8,053 bases of DNA from Lysobacterales bacterium (GCA_020442545.1 JAGRJX010000221.1:1-8053), one strand, 5' to 3'; numbered from the stretch's first letter, positions 1 to 7,208 are shown. The notes: generated by a model from the sequence alone, not told the origin. Program-made: numbers and translations.

Positions 1-4
1 GGGC

Positions 5-39
5 TGAGGATTGAGGCTAATCAGGACAGGTGATCCTCA
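5..39. repeat. Inverted repeat around the receptor stop codon
   Basis: TGAGGAT at 5-11 and ATCCTCA at 33-39 form perfect 7-bp arms around a 21-base loop containing the stop of the truncated receptor. No T-run follows within the visible sequence on either strand, so a terminator cannot be claimed. It may be chance. Confidence 0.3.
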
Positions 40-941
40 ACCAGGGGCCCACTGGCCCAGAGGTTCGCCGTGTATTCCCAGCCGTTGTCCCTGCTGTTGT
101 TGGCCTGGCGATCACCAAAGCCGTCGAACTGATCGGGATCGCTTTCACGCAAGATCTCGGGTGACCAGTAAATGCTGCCGCCGGCGTGGAAATCGTTGGT
201 GCCGCGTTTTGGCGTCAGGTTGATCACACCGCCCATGCCACCGCCGTTCCAGGCATCGAGGCCGCCGCTCGTCACCTCAATCTCGGCAAGGCCCTCGAAC
301 GGCACGCGCGCGAAACCGTAGCCATTATTCGGATCGGTGACGTTGATGCCGTTCACGGTGTAGCGGTTTTCCGCAATCGACGAGCCACCGAAGGATGCGA
401 AGTTGCCGAACCAGTCGTCGCCACGCACGGATCCCGGCGCAAGCAGCACCGACTCCGTGATATCGCGCTTTGCCGATGCTTCGCTCAACCGGTTGGTGGG
501 CAGGTACGTCGGGGAATCGGATGCCGCGCTGTAGAGGAAGTCGGTGTAAGACCCGTCCAGACAAACTCGCCAAGCCTTGCCACACTCGGGGATGGGAATG
601 AGGTACACAGGTGTTGCGGTATCGCTGGAAACACGGACATTTTTCCGTACCTCCGTCGTTTCCGTACCCTCTCCGCCGATGCCGCTGACGCGGTAGTTGC
701 CAATCGACAGGCCCCTCGCGATATAGGTGCCATCGGGACGAACAATAAAATCATGCCGCTCACCGGTCTTCTCGTTGACGATAACGATCGGCGTATTGGG
801 CGCGGCGCGGCCGAAGATTGAGCCTACGGGATCAGTCATGTCGCCCGTCTGAGCGTGCAGCCCGAATGCCAGACTGCAGCCAATCAGCAGTGCCAGCACG
901 CGATGACGGCGAAGCGCTTCAGCATTCATTCGAATACTCAT
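21..941 (-). CDS. TonB-dependent receptor, N-terminal part only (apparently truncated)
   Basis: Outer-membrane receptor of the Oar-like type with an N-terminal carboxypeptidase-regulatory-like domain; the substrate cannot be told. The 306-residue product has a signal peptide (basic RRHR at 11-14, hydrophobic core 15-27, likely cleavage after LHA at 28-30). A beta-rich regulatory-like domain spans about 38-115, with PDGTY at 69-73 and GNYRV at 81-85. The plug spans about 150-245, with YTVNGINVTDPNN at 194-206, FEGLAEIEVTSGG at 215-227 and GGVINLTPKRGTN at 237-249. The typical first barrel lead-in, SGPLVEDHL (297-305), is followed by Ser and a stop where family members usually continue with aromatic residues into about 600 more. 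The start at 941 is backed by AGGGG five bases upstream. By eye it is less GC-rich than its neighbours. It is either a broken gene (stop or frameshift, remainder beyond the left edge) or a sequence error; a functional channel is unlikely from this frame alone. Confidence 0.8.
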   Translation of the reverse strand: MSIRMNAEALRRHRVLALLIGCSLAFGLHAQTGDMTDPVGSIFGRAAPNTPIVIVNEKTGERHDFIVRPDGTYIARGLSIGNYRVSGIGGEGTETTEVRKNVRVSSDTATPVYLIPIPECGKAWRVCLDGSYTDFLYSAASDSPTYLPTNRLSEASAKRDITESVLLAPGSVRGDDWFGNFASFGGSSIAENRYTVNGINVTDPNNGYGFARVPFEGLAEIEVTSGGLDAWNGGGMGGVINLTPKRGTNDFHAGGSIYWSPEILRESDPDQFDGFGDRQANNSRDNGWEYTANLWASGPLVEDHLS

Positions 942-1111
942 GTTTTCCCCTGTTTGATTTCAGCCGCCTGCCGCACTGTCGCGTTGCTGCTGCAGCGCCG
1001 GCGGTAAGTCCAAACCAATGCTCCCCGGGGACAGCCTACTCCAGTTGTCGATAAGCACCCAATCGACGACCGCCAGCAGGACAACAGGCCAATCCCGAAC
1101 GATTCCAGACC

Positions 1112-1127
1112 GCCATGAATTCATGGC
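1112..1127. repeat. Perfect 16-bp palindrome in divergent promoter region
   Basis: GCCATGAATTCATGGC equals its own reverse complement over all 16 bases. It lies in the gap between the divergent receptor gene and asnB, 87 bases before the asnB start and about 170 bases before the receptor start. The position and symmetry fit a binding site for a dimeric regulator, but no known consensus is recognised. Confidence 0.5.
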
Positions 1128-1152
1128 CACATCTCAGGCTGTTGGCTACCCA

Positions 1153-1181
1153 TGGGAAACCGCCCACGCCTTGGCTACACT
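1153..1181 (+). promoter_or_regulatory. Possible asnB promoter
   Basis: TACACT at 1176-1181 resembles a sigma-70 -10 box. Seventeen bases upstream is TGGGAA (1153-1158), a poor match to TTGACA. Transcription would start near 1188 and give a leader of under 30 bases before the asnB ATG. The -35 element is weak, so the call rests mainly on the -10 box and its position. Confidence 0.3.
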
Positions 1182-1214
1182 CGCGGGCCGCCTCCCAATC
1201 AGCTGGATCCTCGC

Positions 1215-2888
1215 ATGTGCTCCATCCTCGGCATTCTTGACCTCGGCACCGACGTGGCCGAGGCCCGGCGCGTGGCGCTGGACCTTTCCCGCCGCCAGCG
1301 CCATCGCGGCCCGGACTGGTCGGGTGTCTACGCCAACGACCGCGCGGTGTTGGCGCACGAGCGCCTGGCCATTGTCGGCGTGGATTCCGGCGCACAGCCG
1401 CTGCTGTCGGATGACGGCCAGCAGGTGCTGGCAGTGAATGGCGAGATCTACAACCATCGCGAGCTGCGGGCGGACTTCCCCGACTACGAATTCGCCACGC
1501 ATTCGGACTGCGAGGTGATCCTGCCGCTGTACCGCAAGCACGGCGCCGGCCTGTTCGAGCATCTCAGCGGCATGTATGCGTTCATCCTCTGGGACGCCGC
1601 CGAGGGCCGCTACCTGATCGGCCGCGATCCGATCGGCATCATCCCGCTGTACTACGGCCACGACGAGCACGGTCAGCTGGTGGTCGCTTCGGAAATGAAG
1701 GCGCTGGCACCGGTCTGCCGCGATGCGAAGGAATTCCCGCCGGGCCACTTCATCGACAGCCGCATCGGGCCGGAACCGCAGCCGTGGTACCAGCGCGACT
1801 GGCGCGAGTTCGAGGCCGTACAGAACGGCAGCCGCGACCACGGCGCGCTGCGTTCGGCGCTGGAAACGGCAGTGAAGAGCCACATGATGAGCGACGTACC
1901 CTACGGCGTGCTGCTGTCAGGTGGCCTTGATTCCTCGCTGATCGCCGCGATCGCCAAGAAGTACGCCGCGCGCCGCGTCGAGGACGACGAGCGATCGGAA
2001 GCCTGGTGGCCGCAGCTGCACAGCTTCGCCATCGGCCTCGAAGGCTCGCCCGACCTCAAGGCCGCGAAGGAAGTGGCGAACCACATCGGCACCGTGCACC
2101 ACGGCCTGACCTTCACTGTGCAGGAAGGCCTGGACGCGCTGTCCGACGTCATCCATCACCTGGAAACCTACGACGTCACCACCATCCGTGCATCGACGCC
2201 GATGTACCTGATGGCGCGGCGCATCCGCGCGATGGGCATCAAGATGGTGCTGTCCGGCGAAGGCTCGGACGAACTGTTCGGCGGCTACCTGTATTTCCAC
2301 AAGGCGCCGGACGCGCGCGCGCTGCACGAGGAAACCGTGCGCAAGCTCGACGCGCTGCACCTGTTCGACTGCCTGCGCGCCAACAAGTCGATGTCGGCCT
2401 GGGGCGTGGAGACGCGCGTGCCCTTCCTCGACCGCGACTTCATCGACGTGGCCATGCGCCTGGATCCGTCGGTGAAGCTGTCCGGAAAGCAGCGCGAGCG
2501 CATCGAGAAGCAGTTCCTGCGCGAAGCCTTCGCCGGCTACCTGCCCGATCGCATCCTGTGGCGACAGAAGGAGCAGTTCAGCGACGGCGTCGGCTACAGC
2601 TGGATCGACTCGCTGCGCGCACACGCCGAGGCGCAGGTCAGCGACGCGCAGTTCGCCAAGGCGGCGTTCCGCTTCCCCTACAACCCGCCGGCAACCAGGG
2701 AAGCCTACTTCTACCGCGAACTGTTCGAACAGCACTTCCCGCAGCCCTGGGCCGCGCAGCTCGTTCCGGGTGGTCCTTCAGTAGCCTGCTCCACCGCCGC
2801 CGCGCTGGAGTGGGACGAATCGCTGAAAGGCATCATCGACCCCAGCGGCCGCGCCGTGCGCGCGGTGCACGATTCGGCCTACGAGTAG
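1215..2888 (+). CDS. asnB: Asparagine synthase B, glutamine-hydrolysing
   Basis: Makes asparagine from aspartate, glutamine and ATP in the cytoplasm (EC 6.3.5.4), a soluble two-domain enzyme. The open frame extends upstream to 1152. The start was placed at 1215 because it puts Cys at residue 2 (MCSILGI), the N-terminal nucleophile freed by Met removal. The glutaminase domain (about 2-190) shows RHRGPD at 29-34, NGEIYN at 75-80, SD at 97-98 and GRDPIG at 136-141. The synthetase domain shows the pyrophosphate loop SGGLDSS at 235-241, HSFAIGLEGSPD at 269-280, SGEGSDELFGGY at 347-358, the RVPFLDRDF segment at 401-409 and WRQKEQFSDGVG at 449-460. The length of 557 residues matches E. coli AsnB (554). 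Shine-Dalgarno is weak (GGA about 8 bases upstream). It stands alone as a transcription unit, diverging from the receptor gene and converging on the GGDEF-EAL gene. All key motifs are intact, so it should be active. Confidence 0.97.
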   Translation: MCSILGILDLGTDVAEARRVALDLSRRQRHRGPDWSGVYANDRAVLAHERLAIVGVDSGAQPLLSDDGQQVLAVNGEIYNHRELRADFPDYEFATHSDCEVILPLYRKHGAGLFEHLSGMYAFILWDAAEGRYLIGRDPIGIIPLYYGHDEHGQLVVASEMKALAPVCRDAKEFPPGHFIDSRIGPEPQPWYQRDWREFEAVQNGSRDHGALRSALETAVKSHMMSDVPYGVLLSGGLDSSLIAAIAKKYAARRVEDDERSEAWWPQLHSFAIGLEGSPDLKAAKEVANHIGTVHHGLTFTVQEGLDALSDVIHHLETYDVTTIRASTPMYLMARRIRAMGIKMVLSGEGSDELFGGYLYFHKAPDARALHEETVRKLDALHLFDCLRANKSMSAWGVETRVPFLDRDFIDVAMRLDPSVKLSGKQRERIEKQFLREAFAGYLPDRILWRQKEQFSDGVGYSWIDSLRAHAEAQVSDAQFAKAAFRFPYNPPATREAYFYRELFEQHFPQPWAAQLVPGGPSVACSTAAALEWDESLKGIIDPSGRAVRAVHDSAYE

Positions 2889-2891
2889 GAT

Positions 2892-4994
2892 TCAGGCCTG
2901 CAGCCGCCGTGCCAGCTCGCTACCGGACATCGGGCGGCCCAGCCAGTAGCCCTGGGCCTGGTCGCAGCCGCGTTCCTTGAGGACCGCGAACTGGCCTTCG
3001 TTCTCGACGCCTTCGCCGACCACGGTGATACCCAGCGAGTGGGCCATCGCGATGATCGCCGAGGTCAGGGCGAGGTCATCGGGATCGCGCAGCACGTCGG
3101 CGACGAAGCTGCGGTCGATCTTCACGCCGTCCACCGGCACGCGACGCAGGTGGCTGAGACCGGAAAAGCCGGTGCCGAAGTCATCGAGCCAGATCTTGAC
3201 GCCCAGCTCGCGCAGCCGCGCCAGCGTATCGATGGCCTGGTGCTCGTCGCCAAGCACCGTGGTCTCGGTAAGCTCCAGGTGCAGGCGTTCGGGCGGAAGA
3301 CCCGTTGCGGCAAGCACGCCGGCGACGACCTCGGGAAGGTTTCCGGCGCGTAGCTGGCGCGCGGAAATGTTGACCGACACGAACGGTGCACTGCCCTCGC
3401 GGACCCAGCGCAACGCCGACTGACATGCCTGCGACAGCGCCTGACCACCCAGCGCTTCGATCAAGCCACTCTGCTCGGCCACGTCGATGAACACCGAAGG
3501 CGGGATGATTCCCAGCTCCGGATGCTGCCATCGCAGCAGCGCCTCGGCGCCCACCAGCTGCCCGTTGTCCAGCCGGAAGATCGGCTGATAGACCAGGCGC
3601 ATCTCGCCGCGCTCCCAGGCACCGCGAAGATCGTGTTCGATCTGGACCCGGCGCCCGACGGCCTGATCCATCGCCTTGCTGTAGAAGCGGAAGCAGTTCT
3701 TGCCGGCCAGCTTGGCCTGGTACATGGCGATGTCGCCATTCTTCAACAGGACGTTGGAGCTCTGACCGTCCTGCGGGAACACCGTGATGCCGATGGAGGC
3801 ACCGACAAACAGCTGTCGCCCGTGCAAGAGCATCGGGCGCTGGAGTTCGGAAAGGATGGCCTCGGCGACGTGGGCCGCGCTGTCGTGAATCTGGCGAGCA
3901 CCCAGTCGGACCACGAATTCGTCGCCGCCGAATCTCGCGACCACGGCGTTCGGATCGCCTCCCATCTTGACGCCCTGGCGAATCCGTTCGGCAAACTGGG
4001 CCAGCACTTCGTCGCCGGCATCATGGCCAAGGCTGTCGTTGATGCGCTTGAAGTCATCCAGATCGACAAACATCAGCGCCAGTTCGTTGCCGCCTGCATG
4101 CGCCTGTTGCAGACTCTCGTCCAGCAGCTCACGGAAGGCCAGTCGATTGGGCAGGCCGGTGAGGCTGTCCCCGTAGGCGATGCGACGGATATCGCGGTCG
4201 TGGCGGCTGACGCTGTCGCTCATGTGCGCGAAGGCGCGGATCAGATCACCAATCTCGTCCTTTCGCTGGCTGTCCAGACCCAGGTCGAAATTCCCGGACT
4301 CCATGCGCCGGGCGGCGCCGGCAAGGTCACGAATCGGGCGCAGAACGCCGCGCGACAGAACCAGCGAAATCACCACGCCAATCAGCAGCAATGCGCCGAA
4401 CAGCGCCGCCATCCACAGCAGGTTGCGGCCGATGGCCTGCTCGCTCTGCTGCGAGAGCGTGGCAATGGCATCGTGCTCCAGCGCCGCCATGCCGGATGAG
4501 GACAGTGCGATGCGCACCCCGCCGATGTGCTCCTCACCAATGCGGATCGGCAGGCCGACTGTCACCTGATGCTCGTTCCAGCGAACGTCTGGCGTTTCTG
4601 TACTGGTGTCCGGTGAAGGAAGTGGCCCCTCTACCGCCTGTCCAAAGCCGGGAATATCGTGAGATCCGTCGTGAACCAGCCGCCCTTCGGCGTCGAACAC
4701 GATGACCTGCAGCACATCCGGTTGCTGCAGCGCGGAGCGCGCGATCTCGCCAATGCGGACAGTGTCGAAATAGTAGAGCGGATTCACCAGCGCATCGGCG
4801 AGCAACTGGGTCAGTCCCTGGCCACGCAGCTTGAGGCTGGTGAAGGCCATTTCATGCATGGCGTTGCGGCTGATTTCAGCCTGTTCCCGCGCCGCGCCGC
4901 GCTGCTGCCACCAGATGCCACTCATTATCCCGAGCACCAGCAGCATGGTGGCAAGCATGCCGATCAGAAAGTGGGTGTGCAGCCCGGCGCGCAT
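2892..4994 (-). CDS. Membrane GGDEF-EAL cyclic-di-GMP enzyme with periplasmic sensor
   Basis: Inner-membrane protein predicted to make and/or degrade c-di-GMP. The order is: membrane segment 8-28; periplasmic sensor about 29-190, Cache/PDC-like by pattern; second membrane segment 191-213; HAMP-like linker 214-265; GGDEF 274-437; EAL about 452-698. The GGDEF domain has DSLTGLPNR at 276-284, DLDDFKRIND at 311-320 and an intact GGDEF at 356-360. The RxxD inhibitory site expected at 347-350 is absent (DPNA). The EAL domain keeps E484, N542, E574, D604, D605, K625, E661 and Q681, with the spacing of active phosphodiesterases such as RocR, so both halves look competent. The ATG at 4994 gives 700 residues and puts the membrane segment near the N-terminus, with GGTGG about 7 bases upstream. 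A TTG at 5072 would add 26 polar residues and lacks a clear ribosome site. It lies downstream of the PhnD-like gene on the same strand, which suggests a shared signalling role. Confidence 0.93.
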   Translation of the reverse strand: MRAGLHTHFLIGMLATMLLVLGIMSGIWWQQRGAAREQAEISRNAMHEMAFTSLKLRGQGLTQLLADALVNPLYYFDTVRIGEIARSALQQPDVLQVIVFDAEGRLVHDGSHDIPGFGQAVEGPLPSPDTSTETPDVRWNEHQVTVGLPIRIGEEHIGGVRIALSSSGMAALEHDAIATLSQQSEQAIGRNLLWMAALFGALLLIGVVISLVLSRGVLRPIRDLAGAARRMESGNFDLGLDSQRKDEIGDLIRAFAHMSDSVSRHDRDIRRIAYGDSLTGLPNRLAFRELLDESLQQAHAGGNELALMFVDLDDFKRINDSLGHDAGDEVLAQFAERIRQGVKMGGDPNAVVARFGGDEFVVRLGARQIHDSAAHVAEAILSELQRPMLLHGRQLFVGASIGITVFPQDGQSSNVLLKNGDIAMYQAKLAGKNCFRFYSKAMDQAVGRRVQIEHDLRGAWERGEMRLVYQPIFRLDNGQLVGAEALLRWQHPELGIIPPSVFIDVAEQSGLIEALGGQALSQACQSALRWVREGSAPFVSVNISARQLRAGNLPEVVAGVLAATGLPPERLHLELTETTVLGDEHQAIDTLARLRELGVKIWLDDFGTGFSGLSHLRRVPVDGVKIDRSFVADVLRDPDDLALTSAIIAMAHSLGITVVGEGVENEGQFAVLKERGCDQAQGYWLGRPMSGSELARRLQA

Positions 4995-5182
4995 CCAGGA
5001 ACCACCGACCCGACTGTCACCGCCGTCTTGATGCCCCAGAGGTTTGCCAGTCGCATCGCGTGACGCGGGCAATGCGTCCGCATTGGCAAGACGCGGGGGG
5101 GCGGCTGGCGGGCCTCTGAGGCATCACCCTGTCCTTGAAATCAGCATGTTGGGGCCGCCGATTCTTCGCGCCGCCGCCTCAC

Positions 5183-5196
5183 TGTACGGACGTACA
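5183..5196. repeat. Inverted repeat upstream of the GGDEF-EAL gene
   Basis: TGTACG at 5183-5188 and CGTACA at 5191-5196 are perfect 6-bp arms with a 2-base spacer (TGTACGGACGTACA). It sits in the 275-base gap between the PhnD-like gene and the GGDEF-EAL gene, about 190 bases before the latter's start. It could be an operator for an internal promoter. No T-run follows, so it is not a terminator. Confidence 0.4.
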
Positions 5197-5269
5197 CCTT
5201 CGCCGACGGCGCTTCGGTTCGCACGGCGGGAGAGCGGTGACGGTGGCGACAGGTGGATCAGTGGTTCCT

Positions 5270-6205
5270 TCATTCGAGCTCCTCGTGGACACGGCGAGCG
5301 GCAATGCTCAGGCGACGGAGCCCGTCCTCGGCATCAGGGTTCATGGGCAGAAAGCGCGTGGTGCGGAAAAACTTCGCCAGCGGTTCGGCGGCATCCGGAT
5401 CATTGCTTGCTTCCAGCAGTATCTCGCGCAAACGTCGGGAAACCACCCGGGGCAGGTCGCCGCGAACAACCTCCACGCCTCTGGGGTAAGTCTCGCCGGT
5501 CTCGAATATGGCGAGGTCCTGCTTGACGTGGGCAGGCAGACGATCCAGATCATCCCAGTCGAGATTGCTGAAGGCGCCGGCATCAGCGAGCCCCTTGTGG
5601 ACCCAGGTGGCGACATTGCCTTCACTTTGTGCGAAGACGTAGCCGACGCTGTCCGTGCCCGGCCGATCCTGGGGGGACAACAGCACCTCGAGCTTCAGCC
5701 CGGCTTCGAGTATCTGGTAGGCGGGCGCGACGTAGGCGCTGGTCGAGAACGGATTCTGGAAGGCAATGCTGTGCCCGCGAAGCTCGTCGAGGCTGCCGAT
5801 ACCGGCATCGCGGCGGGCAAAGAAAACGGTGTGGTAATGGTCGACGCCGGAGCGTTCGGTAAGCACCAGCATGCGCCCGCCCCCGCGTTCGACATAGGTC
5901 AGCGCCGAAGACGCGGTTTCGGATATCCAGTCCACGCGACCGCGGCGCAGATAGCTGGTCATCTGCTGGACATCACGAGCCATCAGGATGCGGCCTTCGC
6001 GGATCCCCACGTCGTGCATGCGCGGCACCACGTAATCGAGCAGCGGCTTCAGCTGGGCATAGTGGTTCTTCGGGTCGTCACTGACCCGGCCAAGCACCAG
6101 AATATCTTCGTGATCGCGCTGCGCGGCAACTGGAAATGCTGCCAGAAACCCCGCGCCAACGATCAGGAGCAGCAGGAGGCGTCGACAGCGGGCAAGGCCC
6201 GCCAT
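5270..6205 (-). CDS. PhnD-like periplasmic substrate-binding protein
   Basis: Secreted binding protein of the phosphate/phosphite/phosphonate (PhnD) family; the ligand is not determined. From the ATG at 6205 the product has 311 residues. A clear signal peptide has Arg at 6, 8 and 9, a Leu-rich core at 10-23 and likely cleavage after PVAA (25-28); there is no lipobox Cys. The mature part has the two-lobe family pattern: LVLGRVSDDPKNHYAQLKPL at 36-55, VDWISETASSALTYVERGG at 91-109, VDHYHTVFFARR at 121-132 and the hallmark AFQNPFSTSAYVAPAY at 148-163, whose Ser-Thr-Ser (154-156) corresponds to the phosphonate-binding loop of PhnD. The frame is open up to a GTG at 6343, overlapping the trmJ stop as GTGA, and an ATG at 6322. 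Those starts would bury the signal peptide behind 39-46 residues, so 6205 is preferred. No permease or ATPase gene is in the window. The downstream neighbour is the GGDEF-EAL gene, which suggests a sensory rather than transport role. Confidence 0.85.
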   Translation of the reverse strand: MAGLARCRRLLLLLIVGAGFLAAFPVAAQRDHEDILVLGRVSDDPKNHYAQLKPLLDYVVPRMHDVGIREGRILMARDVQQMTSYLRRGRVDWISETASSALTYVERGGGRMLVLTERSGVDHYHTVFFARRDAGIGSLDELRGHSIAFQNPFSTSAYVAPAYQILEAGLKLEVLLSPQDRPGTDSVGYVFAQSEGNVATWVHKGLADAGAFSNLDWDDLDRLPAHVKQDLAIFETGETYPRGVEVVRGDLPRVVSRRLREILLEASNDPDAAEPLAKFFRTTRFLPMNPDAEDGLRRLSIAARRVHEELE

Positions 6206-6272
6206 GGCGATCAACCCGCCCGTAGCGCCGAAATGACGAATTCCAACGATTTGCAAGCGACACCTGTGCAAG

Positions 6273-6293
6273 GCACTCACCCGAGCTGAGTGC
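6273..6293. repeat. Hairpin between trmJ and the PhnD-like gene
   Basis: GCACTCA at 6273-6279 and TGAGTGC at 6287-6293 form a perfect 7-bp stem with a 7-base loop. It lies in the 134-base gap between the trmJ stop and the chosen start of the PhnD-like gene. No U-run follows on either strand, so it is not a standard intrinsic terminator. An operator, RNA-processing hairpin or chance are all possible. Confidence 0.4.
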
Positions 6294-6339
6294 GGATAGC
6301 GTAACCGACCACGACGCGTCATGCTGAATGCCCTGGCCG

Positions 6340-7158
6340 TCACTCGTGCCCGCCGTCATCTCGCGCGGCCGCACGCCGAGTGTCCGCCAGTATGCCGCGC
6401 AGGATGCGCACCTCGCGCTGATCGAGCTCAGCGCGCAGGAACAGGCGGCGCAACCGGGCCATGACGGTTCCGCTGCCGCGTCCCTTGTGGAACTCGATCT
6501 CCTCCAGGGTTTGCGCAAGGTGACCGAAGAAGCCCTCCAGCTCGTCGTGGGTGGCCGGCGGATCCTCGCGGCGGTCAACGGCGTCGACACCGGCCTCTTC
6601 GCCCCCGGACAGCACCGCCATGCGCAGCTCGTAGCAGAGCAACTGCACGGCCGCGCCAAGGTTCAGCGAACCGAACACCGGCTGGGTAGCGATGTGCACG
6701 GCGGCCTGGCAGCGCTGCAGCTCACGGTTTTCCAGCCCGCTGCTTTCGCGACCAAACAGCAGCGCGACATCGCCCTCACCGCTGGCTGCCAGCAGGCGAC
6801 GGGCACCCGCTTGCGGCGTCAGCTCCGGCAGCGGCACACCGCGCTGGCGCGCGGTGCAGCCCAGCGTCAGCACGCAGCCTTGCAGCGCCTCGTCCAGCGT
6901 TTCGCACACTTGGGCGGTCTCCAGCAGTCCATCCGCGCCCGCCGCCCGCGCCGACGCTTCCGGGTCGGGAAAACGCTGGGGCTGCACCAGCACCAGCTTC
7001 GACAGCCCCATGACGCGCATGGCCCGCGCCGCCGCACCGATATTGCCGGGATGCGAAGGCGCCACCAGCACCACGCGAACCCGCGCCAGCACAGCGCGCA
7101 GATCGGGTGCGCAACCGGCTTTGCTCAAGACCGGGTTTCCGGGCGTTTTCTCCGACAT
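6340..7158 (-). CDS. trmJ: tRNA (cytidine/uridine-32)-2'-O-methyltransferase TrmJ
   Basis: Uses S-adenosylmethionine to methylate the 2'-OH of nucleotide 32 in the anticodon loop of several tRNAs. It is a cytoplasmic SPOUT-class (trefoil knot) enzyme, normally a dimer. Motif 1 is VRVVLVAPSHPGNIGAAARA at 27-46, including N39 and R45. Motif 2 is LLFGRESSGLENREL at 133-147. Motif 3 is SLNLGAAVQLLCYEL at 164-178, forming the knotted SAM site. The C-terminal part (about 200-260) is helical, with EEIEFHKG at 219-226. At 272 residues it is somewhat longer than E. coli TrmJ (246), mostly from N- and C-terminal extensions. AAGG seven bases before the ATG at 7158 supports the start. It diverges from suhB, the arrangement also seen in E. 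coli, and may be co-transcribed with the downstream PhnD-like gene. Confidence 0.95.
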   Translation of the reverse strand: MSEKTPGNPVLSKAGCAPDLRAVLARVRVVLVAPSHPGNIGAAARAMRVMGLSKLVLVQPQRFPDPEASARAAGADGLLETAQVCETLDEALQGCVLTLGCTARQRGVPLPELTPQAGARRLLAASGEGDVALLFGRESSGLENRELQRCQAAVHIATQPVFGSLNLGAAVQLLCYELRMAVLSGGEEAGVDAVDRREDPPATHDELEGFFGHLAQTLEEIEFHKGRGSGTVMARLRRLFLRAELDQREVRILRGILADTRRAAARDDGGHE

Positions 7159-7177
7159 TCTGGTACCTTACGCGCCT

Positions 7178-7208
7178 GCCGCCGTCCGACACGGGCGGCG
7201 TTTTCTTT
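7178..7208 (+). terminator. Terminator-like hairpin in the suhB leader
   Basis: GCCGCC at 7178-7183 pairs with GGCGGC at 7194-7199. Two further inner pairs (7184-7192 and 7185-7191) are possible with one bulged G, leaving a 5-base loop. One base later comes TTTTCTTT (7201-7208), so on the plus strand it has intrinsic-terminator form. No plus-strand gene ends here. It lies 50-80 bases before the suhB ATG, so it could act as an attenuator if the suhB promoter is upstream of it. On the minus strand, where it would lie in the trmJ leader, it has no U-tail. Confidence 0.5.

Noticed and set aside
1022..1031. 10-bp palindrome TCCCCGGGGA in the receptor-asnB gap
   Set aside because: A GC-rich 10-base palindrome is expected by chance several times in a window of this size and composition, and no flanking symmetry extends it.
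1152..1214. Upstream in-frame ATG for asnB at 1152
   Set aside because: It would put 21 residues before the catalytic Cys, which must be N-terminal after Met removal, and it overlaps the possible promoter.
1917..2735. 272-codon minus-strand open frame inside asnB
   Set aside because: Antisense to the intact synthetase domain of asnB; an artefact of GC-rich codon use.
3522..4499. 325-codon plus-strand open frame opposite the GGDEF-EAL gene
   Set aside because: It is antisense to a gene whose HAMP, GGDEF and EAL motifs are all intact. The product shows no family pattern, and long antisense frames are common in GC-rich DNA.
5135..6289. 384-codon plus-strand open frame opposite the PhnD-like gene
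   Set aside because: Longer than the real gene but of low complexity and without recognisable domains. The minus frame has a signal peptide and the PhnD Ser-Thr-Ser loop.
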